From an uncultured Bacteroidales bacterium (lineage in GTDB: Bacteria > Bacteroidota > Bacteroidia > Bacteroidales > Lentimicrobiaceae), in contig CALMDN010000435.1 of the NCBI GenBank assembly GCA_937864935.1, positions 1 to 10,323 of the forward strand: a stretch of 10,323 bases of DNA, written 5' to 3'. The stretch's first letter is position 1. The number at the start of each line of letters is the position of its first letter. This document shows positions 4,728 to 10,323 of the stretch, one piece after another. The notes beneath the pieces were generated by a model. That model searched no databases and was not told where the DNA came from. It was given only the letters and a program-made list of their open reading frames with translations. A program made the translations under genes and the position numbers.

Positions 4728-7337
4728 TCAGAACGACATCTCTTTTGCTTTCGCAATGGCACGGTCAACACCCGAAAGGTCTTTACCGCCAGCTGTAGCG
4801 TAATGTGGCTGTCCTCCTCCGCCACCCTGGATCTCTTTGGCCAGCTCTTTTACCACGTTACCGGCGCTGATGCCACGTTCTTTCACCAGTTTGTCGGATA
4901 CTGACACCGTAATGCCGGGTTTCCCGTCGTTTACATTGATCAGCACGGCGAGGCAATTGTCAGCAGCAGCTGCCAGTTTGAAAGCCAGATCTTTCAGCAT
5001 GGCCGGGTCAACCCCGAGTTTTGTCACAACCAGACGAATACCGTTGGTTTCAATTGCTTCTTCAGTAAGTTTAACGGCCAGGTCATCGCACATCGTGGCA
5101 TTGAGTTCGTCGATCCGGCTCCGGAGTTTCTGGTTCTCCTCGAGAAGGTTCTTTACCCCTTTGATCGGATCCACCGGGTTTTTAACCAGTTCCTTGATGT
5201 TTTCAATTACTTTAAGGTGCTCCTTGTAGAAATTTTCTGCCTTTTCTGCAGTGATGGCCTCTATGCGTCGTACCCCGGCTGCGATGGCTGATTCAGAAAT
5301 AATCTTAAACAATCCGATCTCCCCTGTAGCATGCACATGGGTGCCGCCACACAACTCAACCGACTCGCCGAACCGGATTACCCTGACCGAATCGCCGTAC
5401 TTTTCGCCGAACAGTGCCATAGCACCCATTTCCTTCGCATCTGCCATGGCCATGTTGCGTTTTTCATCCAGCATCAGGTTTTCCCGGATTTTCCGGTTGA
5501 CAATCTGTTCAACAACCTGGAGGTCATCTTCGCTCAGCTTCTGAAAATGCGAGAAATCAAACCTGAGGTAGTCGGGATGCACGTATGAACCTTTCTGTTC
5601 AACATGTGTACCCAGTACCGCACGCAGGGCATGGTGCAGCAGGTGGGTTGCCGAATGGTTGTTTGCCGTCATCTGCCTTGCCTCTGAAGATACCCTGGCT
5701 GTTACCATTTGACCGGGATCGGATGGAATACTGCCGGCAATGTGAATAATCAGGTTGTTTTCTTTTTTTGTATCCTGAACTTCAATCCGTTCATCTCCCG
5801 ATTCAAGGATTCCCGTATCGCCAACCTGTCCGCCGCTTTCTGCGAAGAATGGTGTCTCAGCCAATACAATCTGGTAAAGCTGTTTGCCTTTGGAGAGTAC
5901 CTTCCGGTACCTGGTGATCCTGGTTTCTGCCACCAGGGTATCATAGCCTGTGAACTTATCTTCACCGGTGTCAGCCAGCACAATCCAGTCGTCGACCTCC
6001 ACAGCTGCATCCTTTCTCGATCTTTCCTTCTGTTGCTCAAGCCCATCGTTGAAGCCTTTCATGTCCACTTCCCAGTCAGATTCCCTGGCCATCAGGCTGG
6101 TGAGGTCGATGGGGAATCCATAGGTATCATAAAGCTCGAAGGCAAAAGATCCTTCGATGATGTTTTTTCCCTTGTTGGCGTCAATGTAGGCGTTGAACTT
6201 ACTGATCCCATGCGAAAGTGTTCTGAGGAAGGAAGATTCTTCTTCTGCGATTACTTTGATAATCAGGGATTGTTGTGCATTCAGCTCATTAAAGTAGGCT
6301 CCCATTTGTTTTTCGAGTACCGGAACCAGTTTGTGTATAAAGGGCTCGGTCAGGTTCAGGAAGGTATAGCCGTACCTGACAGCTCTTCTGAGAATTCGCC
6401 TGATTACATAGCCGGCTTTGTTGTTCGATGGCAGCTGACCATCGGCGATGGCAAAAGAGATGGCCCTGAGATGATCGGCGATAACACGCATCGCAACATC
6501 CGATTTCGGTGATTTCCCGTAAGGAATTCCTGAGATGGAGGATATTTCTGCAATCAGCGGCTGAAATACATCGGTATCGTAGTTTGATTGTTTTTTCTGG
6601 AGAACCATACAAAGGCGTTCAAACCCCATACCGGTATCCACATGCTTTGCAGGCAATGGCTGAAGGCTGCCGTTTGCCAGCCGGTTAAATTCCATGAAAA
6701 CAAGGTTCCAGATCTCAATCACCAGCGGATCGCCGGTGTTTACCAGTGTAGCGCCGTCGATTTTTTGCCGGTCGGCATCATCACGGATATCAACGTGGAT
6801 TTCAGAGCAGGGGCCGCAGGGGCCGGAGTCGCCCATTTCCCAGAAATTGTCCTTTTTACTTCCCCTCAGGATACGATCTTCGGCTATGTGCTGTTTCCAG
6901 AAGCCATAGGCCTCCATATCTGCATCAAGTTTATCGCCTTCATCACCGCCGAAAATGGTCACATAAAGCCGGTCCTTGTCAATTTTATATATGTCTGTCA
7001 GCAGTTCCCATGCCCATTCGATTGCCTCTTTTTTAAAGTAGTTGCCAAACGACCAGTTGCCCAGCATTTCGAACATTGTATGGTGGTACGTATCGTGCCC
7101 TACCTCTTCGAGATCGTTGTGCTTGCCTGACACCCGGAGGCATTTCTGAGAGTTGGCAATCCGGGGAAATTTTACCGGTGAATTGCCCAGGAAAATGTCT
7201 TTAAACTGGTTCATTCCGGCATTGGTAAACATGAGGGTTGGATCGTCCTTTACCACCATGGGTGCCGAGGGAACAGTCTGATGTTCTTTGGAACTGAAAA
7301 AACTGAGAAAGGTTTGCCGGATCTCCTGTGCGTTCAT
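4728..7337 (-). CDS. alaS: Alanine--tRNA ligase
   Basis: This enzyme charges tRNA(Ala) with alanine in the cytosol and hydrolyses mischarged Ser- and Gly-tRNA(Ala). The 869-residue product is full length (E. coli has 876). It shows the class II catalytic core (about 1-240; DPTLMFTNAGMNQFKD, ANSQKCLR, DTGMGFERL) and the tRNA-recognition helical domain (about 240-460). The editing domain carries zinc ligands HSATH (H561, H565) and CGGTH (C663, H667). A helical linker leads to the C-Ala domain with the GGGGGQPH motif near residue 840. All catalytic and editing motifs look intact. The ATG at 7337 (MNAQEIR) fits the family start; an ATG two codons earlier at 7343 is possible. It is transcribed divergently from the M23 peptidase gene, and a -7 element lies 63 bp upstream. 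The gene could read through toward merR, because the 149-bp gap has no strong terminator. Confidence 0.98.
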   Translation of the reverse strand: MNAQEIRQTFLSFFSSKEHQTVPSAPMVVKDDPTLMFTNAGMNQFKDIFLGNSPVKFPRIANSQKCLRVSGKHNDLEEVGHDTYHHTMFEMLGNWSFGNYFKKEAIEWAWELLTDIYKIDKDRLYVTIFGGDEGDKLDADMEAYGFWKQHIAEDRILRGSKKDNFWEMGDSGPCGPCSEIHVDIRDDADRQKIDGATLVNTGDPLVIEIWNLVFMEFNRLANGSLQPLPAKHVDTGMGFERLCMVLQKKQSNYDTDVFQPLIAEISSISGIPYGKSPKSDVAMRVIADHLRAISFAIADGQLPSNNKAGYVIRRILRRAVRYGYTFLNLTEPFIHKLVPVLEKQMGAYFNELNAQQSLIIKVIAEEESSFLRTLSHGISKFNAYIDANKGKNIIEGSFAFELYDTYGFPIDLTSLMARESDWEVDMKGFNDGLEQQKERSRKDAAVEVDDWIVLADTGEDKFTGYDTLVAETRITRYRKVLSKGKQLYQIVLAETPFFAESGGQVGDTGILESGDERIEVQDTKKENNLIIHIAGSIPSDPGQMVTARVSSEARQMTANNHSATHLLHHALRAVLGTHVEQKGSYVHPDYLRFDFSHFQKLSEDDLQVVEQIVNRKIRENLMLDEKRNMAMADAKEMGAMALFGEKYGDSVRVIRFGESVELCGGTHVHATGEIGLFKIISESAIAAGVRRIEAITAEKAENFYKEHLKVIENIKELVKNPVDPIKGVKNLLEENQKLRSRIDELNATMCDDLAVKLTEEAIETNGIRLVVTKLGVDPAMLKDLAFKLAAAADNCLAVLINVNDGKPGITVSVSDKLVKERGISAGNVVKELAKEIQGGGGGQPHYATAGGKDLSGVDRAIAKAKEMSF

Positions 7338-7399
7338 ATACATTGTGTTATATTGTTCAGCCTGATGCTTTTTTGTTTTTTTTAACTTATTCAGGGCTG

Positions 7400-7407
7400 C
7401 AAATTTA
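7400..7407 (-). promoter_or_regulatory. Putative -7 promoter element for alaS
   Basis: On the minus strand this reads TAAATTTG, a full match to TAnnTTTG, 63 bp upstream of the ATG at 7337. No clear -33 TTTG is seen. It sits only 11 bp from the oppositely oriented -7 element at 7419-7426, so the two promoters would be back to back and overlapping. Confidence 0.45.
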
Positions 7408-7418
7408 GTTGAAAATGT

Positions 7419-7426
7419 TAATTTTG
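7419..7426 (+). promoter_or_regulatory. Putative -7 promoter element for the M23 peptidase-merR operon
   Basis: TAATTTTG is a full match to TAnnTTTG, 62 bp upstream of the ATG at 7489. Transcription would begin near 7432-7434, just before the GGTTCT hairpin at 7435-7450. No convincing -33 element is visible. Confidence 0.45.
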
Positions 7427-7434
7427 CCGTTAAG

Positions 7435-7450
7435 GGTTCTGCAAAGAACC
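7435..7450 (+). promoter_or_regulatory. GCAA-tetraloop hairpin at the predicted 5' end of the M23 peptidase mRNA
   Basis: GGTTCT (7435-7440) and AGAACC (7445-7450) are perfect complements around GCAA, a GNRA-type tetraloop. With the -7 element at 7419-7426, this hairpin would sit at or next to the transcript's 5' end. It could protect the mRNA, or it could be a binding palindrome in DNA. Confidence 0.35.
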
Positions 7451-7488
7451 GGATTATATTTTCAAGAAAGCATCATTCGCTGAATCCA

Positions 7489-8460
7489 ATGGCCAAAATA
7501 AGGTACCATTTCAATACAAAATCCCTGAAAATTGAGAGGGTGCAGACTACCCTAAGGCAAAAGGTAGTGCGCATACTTTCGGTTTCTGCCACCAGTCTGG
7601 TTTTTGCTACAGCCATTCTTGTGCTGGCCTATAACTTTATTGAATCTCCTAAAGAGCGTATGCTGCAGCGTGAAATTGAGCAATATGAACTGCAGTTTAA
7701 AATTCTCAATGACCGGCTTGATCAGGTTCAGAAGGTTGTAACGGATCTTCAGGACAGGGACGACAACATTTACCGTGTGATTTTTGAATCTGAGCCAATT
7801 CCTTCATCGGTCAGAAAAGCTGGTTTTGGCGGTGCTGACAGGTATTCAAAGCTGGAGGGATTCAAGAATTCGGAGATTATTGAAAATACCACCCGAAAGC
7901 TTGATCAGTTAACCAGCCAGTTATATGTACAGTCGAAATCATTTGATGAGGTATTTGCCCTGGCCAGAAGAAAAGAAGACCTGATTGCTGCCATTCCGGC
8001 CATTCAGCCTGTTTCTAACAAAGACCTGCGACGCATAGGTTCCTATTTCGGTTACAGAACTGACCCTTTTTATAAAGTGACTAAATTTCACGAAGGCATT
8101 GACTTTACAGCTCAGGTGGGTACCGATGTTTACGCAACCGGCGATGGTGTGATCACCCAGGTTGAAAGATCCTACGGCGGCTATGGAAACTGCATTACCA
8201 TCAACCACGGGTTTGGCTATTCTACCGTGTATGCCCATTTGTCAAGAATGGGTGTGCGCAGGGGCGAGAAGGTGAAAAGGGGGCAGGTGATCGGGCAGGT
8301 TGGCAATACCGGGAAATCCACCTCACCTCACCTTCATTATGAGGTCAGGAAAGGTGGTAAGCCAGTGGATCCGATCAACTTCTTCTTCAACGATATCACC
8401 CCCGAAGAGTACCGGATTATGATTGAAATGTCAGAACAACCATCACAAACACTCGATTAA
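7489..8460 (+). CDS. Membrane-anchored M23-family (LytM/peptidoglycan) metallopeptidase
   Basis: The 323-residue protein has a basic cytoplasmic N-terminus (1-28), one membrane helix (about 31-50) and a periplasmic coiled coil (about 54-90). A linker carries DRDDNIYRVIFESEPIP, and the C-terminal domain (about 180-298) is a zinc endopeptidase. The zinc and catalytic residues are complete: FHEGIDF gives H201 and D205, YAH gives H250, and HLHYEV gives H281 and H283. It is therefore expected to be an active peptidoglycan cross-link hydrolase, unlike EnvC/NlpD-type degenerate LytM activators. It lies divergent from alaS. A small MerR gene follows after 6 bp, so the two genes are almost certainly one operon. 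The alaS / M23-merR arrangement is one I recall as conserved in Bacteroidetes. The short polar tail after residue 300 is unremarkable. Its precise substrate bond is not readable from sequence. Confidence 0.92.
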   Translation: MAKIRYHFNTKSLKIERVQTTLRQKVVRILSVSATSLVFATAILVLAYNFIESPKERMLQREIEQYELQFKILNDRLDQVQKVVTDLQDRDDNIYRVIFESEPIPSSVRKAGFGGADRYSKLEGFKNSEIIENTTRKLDQLTSQLYVQSKSFDEVFALARRKEDLIAAIPAIQPVSNKDLRRIGSYFGYRTDPFYKVTKFHEGIDFTAQVGTDVYATGDGVITQVERSYGGYGNCITINHGFGYSTVYAHLSRMGVRRGEKVKRGQVIGQVGNTGKSTSPHLHYEVRKGGKPVDPINFFFNDITPEEYRIMIEMSEQPSQTLD

Positions 8461-8466
8461 CCGGTC

Positions 8467-8805
8467 ATGCCCTACAAGAAGAAGGAAATTGAAAAAGTTT
8501 ATTTCAGGATAGGAGAGGTGGCTGAAATGTTTAAGGTAAATGCCTCCCTTATCCGTTTCTGGGAAAAGGAATTCGACATTATAAAGCCATACAGGAACAA
8601 AAAGGGCAACCGCTTTTTCACCAAAGAGGATATCAAAAATTTTTATCTTATCTATCACCTGGTTAAAGAACGTGGATTCACCCTGCAGGGAGCCCGTGAG
8701 AAACTCAGGTCAAACCCTTCAGAAACAACAAATCATGCAGAAATCGTGAGCAGGTTACAGGAGATCAGGGGATTTCTGCTTGAACTGAAAAAGGAGCTTG
8801 ACTGA
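8467..8805 (+). CDS. Small MerR-family transcriptional regulator
   Basis: The 112-residue protein has a MerR winged helix-turn-helix (about residues 11-80). It shows YFRIGEVAEMFKVNASLIRFWEKEF followed by a wing with KKGNRFFTKEDI. A short helical tail (about 88-112; EIVSRLQEIRGFLLELKKELD) probably forms the antiparallel dimerisation coiled coil. There is no effector-binding domain and no cysteine pair for metal or redox sensing, so it may bind DNA constitutively or through a partner protein. The ATG lies 6 bp after the stop of the M23 peptidase gene, indicating co-transcription and perhaps translational coupling. A strong hairpin overlaps its stop codon. It is unrelated in domain content to the long B12-binding MerR protein at 3685-4578. 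Targets are unknown. Confidence 0.9.
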   Translation: MPYKKKEIEKVYFRIGEVAEMFKVNASLIRFWEKEFDIIKPYRNKKGNRFFTKEDIKNFYLIYHLVKERGFTLQGAREKLRSNPSETTNHAEIVSRLQEIRGFLLELKKELD

Positions 8806-8817
8806 TCAGCTCCTTTT
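8789..8817. terminator. Rho-independent terminator overlapping the 3' end of the small merR gene
   Basis: AAAAGGAGCT (8789-8798) is a perfect 10-bp complement of AGCTCCTTTT (8808-8817) around a 9-nt loop that contains the TGA stop (8803-8805). The right arm ends in TTTT on the plus strand. On the minus strand the arm also ends in TTTT, so it may stop hldD transcripts as well. Confidence 0.75.
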
Positions 8818-8850
8818 GGTTTAAAATACTGCAATCTTCTGCAAGCCTGA

Positions 8851-9816
8851 TCAGAAGTACTTTTTATTCCTCAGGTAGTTTTGAACATAATCAATTACCC
8901 CGTTTTCGAGGGAAGTGAATTCTGCTGTATATCCCGCCTTGCGGAGCTTTGCCATATCGGCTTCGGTAAAGTACTGGTATTTGTCACGGATGTCAGCCGG
9001 GGTGTCGATGAATTCGATGTCTGGTTTCATTCCGGCTGCCACGAAGGTAGCGGTAGCAAGATCGAAGAAGGTGCGGGCTTTTCCGGTGCCAAGGTTGTAC
9101 AATCCTGGTTCCGGCTGGTTTTCCATCATAAAGATCAGTACCGAAATCACGTCTTTTACATAAACAAAGTCGCGCAGTTGCTTCCCGTCGCCAAAGTCAG
9201 GCCGGTGCGACCTGAATAATTTTACTTTTCCAGTTGCTGATATCTGATTGTATGCATGGTATATCACCGAAGCCATGCGCGATTTGTGGTATTCATTGGG
9301 CCCGTATACATTGAAAAACTTCATGCCAGCCCAGAAAGGAGGGGTGGCGTTCTGTTTCAGCGCCCACTTGTCGAAATCGTTTTTTGAATCACCGTAGGGG
9401 TTCAGGGGCTTCAGTTTGCTTACGATGTCGTGATCGTCCCTATATCCGAACTCTCCTGATCCATAGGTAGCAGCCGATGAGGCATATACCAGGGGGATAT
9501 TGAAGAGGGTGGCAAGGTCCCAGACTTTTTTAGAGTAACCGGTATTCAGTTTCTCAAAGATCTTAGTATCGAATTCTGTGGTATCTGTGCGGGCCCCTAT
9601 ATGAAAGATGAACTCAACTTTGTGCCCGTTTCTGTCGAGCCAATCATGAAATTCGCTTCGGTCGATTTCCTCCAGTATGGCTTTGTTTTCGAGGTTTCCT
9701 TTTTTTTCTGTGATGGAGAAATCGTCAACAGCGACAATTCCGGAATAACCCTTTTCGGTAAGACCCGTAATGAGACAACTCCCGATAAAGCCAGCAGCAC
9801 CTGTTACTATGATCAT
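8851..9816 (-). CDS. hldD: ADP-L-glycero-D-manno-heptose 6-epimerase
   Basis: This extended-SDR enzyme converts ADP-D-glycero-D-manno-heptose to the L-glycero isomer, the last step in making the heptose precursor of the LPS inner core. The 321-residue product has the family's usual length. The Rossmann NAD(P)-binding motif GAAGFIG is at residues 6-12, HIGARTDTTE at 72-81, and the active-site YxxxK at Y141/K145 (NPYGDSK). FFNVYGPNEYHKSRMASV (168-184) and KYQYFTEADMAKLRKAGY (279-296) are strong HldD signatures that separate it from GalE-type epimerases. The start is the ATG at 9816, which opens directly on the nucleotide-binding strand. It lies 22 bp downstream of the alkaline phosphatase gene on the same strand, so the two may share a transcript. 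A terminator candidate lies just past its stop, at 8789-8817. Confidence 0.95.
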   Translation of the reverse strand: MIIVTGAAGFIGSCLITGLTEKGYSGIVAVDDFSITEKKGNLENKAILEEIDRSEFHDWLDRNGHKVEFIFHIGARTDTTEFDTKIFEKLNTGYSKKVWDLATLFNIPLVYASSAATYGSGEFGYRDDHDIVSKLKPLNPYGDSKNDFDKWALKQNATPPFWAGMKFFNVYGPNEYHKSRMASVIYHAYNQISATGKVKLFRSHRPDFGDGKQLRDFVYVKDVISVLIFMMENQPEPGLYNLGTGKARTFFDLATATFVAAGMKPDIEFIDTPADIRDKYQYFTEADMAKLRKAGYTAEFTSLENGVIDYVQNYLRNKKYF

Positions 9817-9838
9817 TTAATATGAATTTAAATCAGCA

Positions 9839-10323
9839 TTATTTGTTGTCAGCACCCAGCCTGAGCAGGCTGTAAATGGTTTTGAAAATATCGGTGTTGT
9901 CGATAAAGCCATGAAACTCTTCTGATCCCGGGCCATCTGAGTAGAGTGGTACAGGAATTGCGGAGTGGTCGCCGGTAGTGAATTTTCCTTCGGGTTTGCC
10001 GGCTTTCAGATCGCCTCCCGGGATACTCAATCCGCCGGTTTCGTGATCGGCGGTGATGATGACGAGGGTTTCTCCATCGCGGGAAGCAAAGTCGAGGGCA
10101 ACAGCACAGGCTTTGTCAAAGTCAAGGGTTTCATTAACCACATAATCCAGATCATTGTCATGCCCGCCCCAATCAATCTGCGAACCCTCCACCATCAGGA
10201 AAAAGCCTTTTTTGTTTGTACTCAGCAGTTCAATGGCTTTGGATGTTGCCAGGCTCAGCATATCGCCGCGTCCTTCGGATATTTTCGGTGCATGCTCAGG
10301 GTATAGCAGAGCAGCAAGCTTCC
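9839..10323 (-). CDS. Alkaline phosphatase, C-terminal portion cut by window edge
   Basis: The reading frame is open to the right edge, so the start lies outside the window; about 161 C-terminal residues are present. The internal ATG at 10261 is not the start, because the frame continues upstream as KLAALLYPEHAPKISEGRGD, which reads as normal phosphatase sequence. Metal-site motifs of the alkaline phosphatase superfamily are clear: GSQIDWGGHDND (Asp and His ligands), ITADHETGG (the Asp-His pair) and GDHSAIPVPLYSDGPG (the last zinc His). The enzyme hydrolyses phosphate monoesters. In this family it is usually exported to the periplasm, but the signal peptide and the nucleophilic Ser are out of view. 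The TGG (Trp-Gly-Gly) after the Asp is a normal variant of the DHAGH motif. The stop TAA (9841-9839) lies 22 bp upstream of hldD. Confidence 0.93.
   Translation of the reverse strand, partial: KLAALLYPEHAPKISEGRGDMLSLATSKAIELLSTNKKGFFLMVEGSQIDWGGHDNDLDYVVNETLDFDKACAVALDFASRDGETLVIITADHETGGLSIPGGDLKAGKPEGKFTTGDHSAIPVPLYSDGPGSEEFHGFIDNTDIFKTIYSLLRLGADNK

Noticed and set aside
5709..6512. 267-codon plus-strand open frame antisense to alaS
   Set aside because: It lies wholly within alaS, which has every catalytic motif on the other strand. Its protein has no recognisable domain and reads like an antisense shadow.
6588..7130. 180-codon plus-strand open frame antisense to the alaS catalytic core
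   Set aside because: It overlaps the most conserved part of AlaRS and its translation resembles no known protein.
8836..8857. CTTCTG/CAGAAG inverted repeat at the end of hldD
   Set aside because: It is a short 6-bp stem with a 10-nt loop, overlaps the stop codon and has no adjacent T-run on the minus strand. The hairpin at 8789-8817 is the better terminator.
1..10323. CRISPR array, insertion sequence, prophage or tRNA attachment site
   Set aside because: I saw no regularly spaced repeats, transposase or integrase signatures, terminal inverted repeats, or tRNA-like cloverleaf in the window.

Overview
The window looks like a chromosomal segment of a Bacteroidota (Bacteroidetes) bacterium, most likely Bacteroidales-like. 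Three things point there. The protein families match that phylum: the N-terminus of a Bacteroidetes-type SppA, an ECF sigma factor starting MTAIEFS, AlaRS with a GGGGGQPH C-terminal signature, and a divergent alaS / M23 peptidase-MerR block. Shine-Dalgarno sequences are mostly absent. Several gene starts are preceded by the phylum's -7 promoter element TAnnTTTG. I see no transposase, integrase, CRISPR array, tRNA or rRNA. Most of the window is conserved core genome, with one regulatory pair of real interest in the middle.

Layout, left to right. Positions 1-149 (minus) are the N-terminus of sppA. A divergent pair on the plus strand follows: folK (379-873, folate synthesis) and a deoxynucleoside kinase (887-1519). 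Next comes a short membrane histidine kinase without a sensor domain (1747-2634). It converges on an ECF sigma factor gene (minus, 2668-3174) across a shared bidirectional terminator. Upstream of the sigma gene lies about 500 bp of AT-rich, structured non-coding DNA. Then, still on the minus strand, comes a MerR regulator with a C-terminal cobalamin-binding domain (3685-4578). This carries the CarH/LitR signatures W-x9-EH and ExHxxG. alaS (4728-7337, minus) is divergent from an M23 envelope peptidase and small MerR regulator (7489-8805, plus), which look like one operon. The window closes with hldD (minus, 8851-9816, ADP-heptose epimerase for LPS core) and the C-terminal third of an alkaline phosphatase (minus, 9839 to the right edge).

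How the genes work together. The housekeeping genes cover folate, nucleotide salvage, translation, cell wall and LPS. The part worth attention is the adjacent, co-directional CarH-type B12 regulator and ECF sigma factor. This resembles known light-response circuits (LitR-LitS, CarH), but no carotenoid, photolyase or other output gene is visible here. The residue after the conserved Trp is Gln rather than the His that forms the photoproduct ligand in Thermus CarH. Whether the protein senses light, B12 or something else is therefore open. The non-coding DNA upstream of both genes holds nested inverted repeats and a shared 11-bp word that could be operators or RNA structures.
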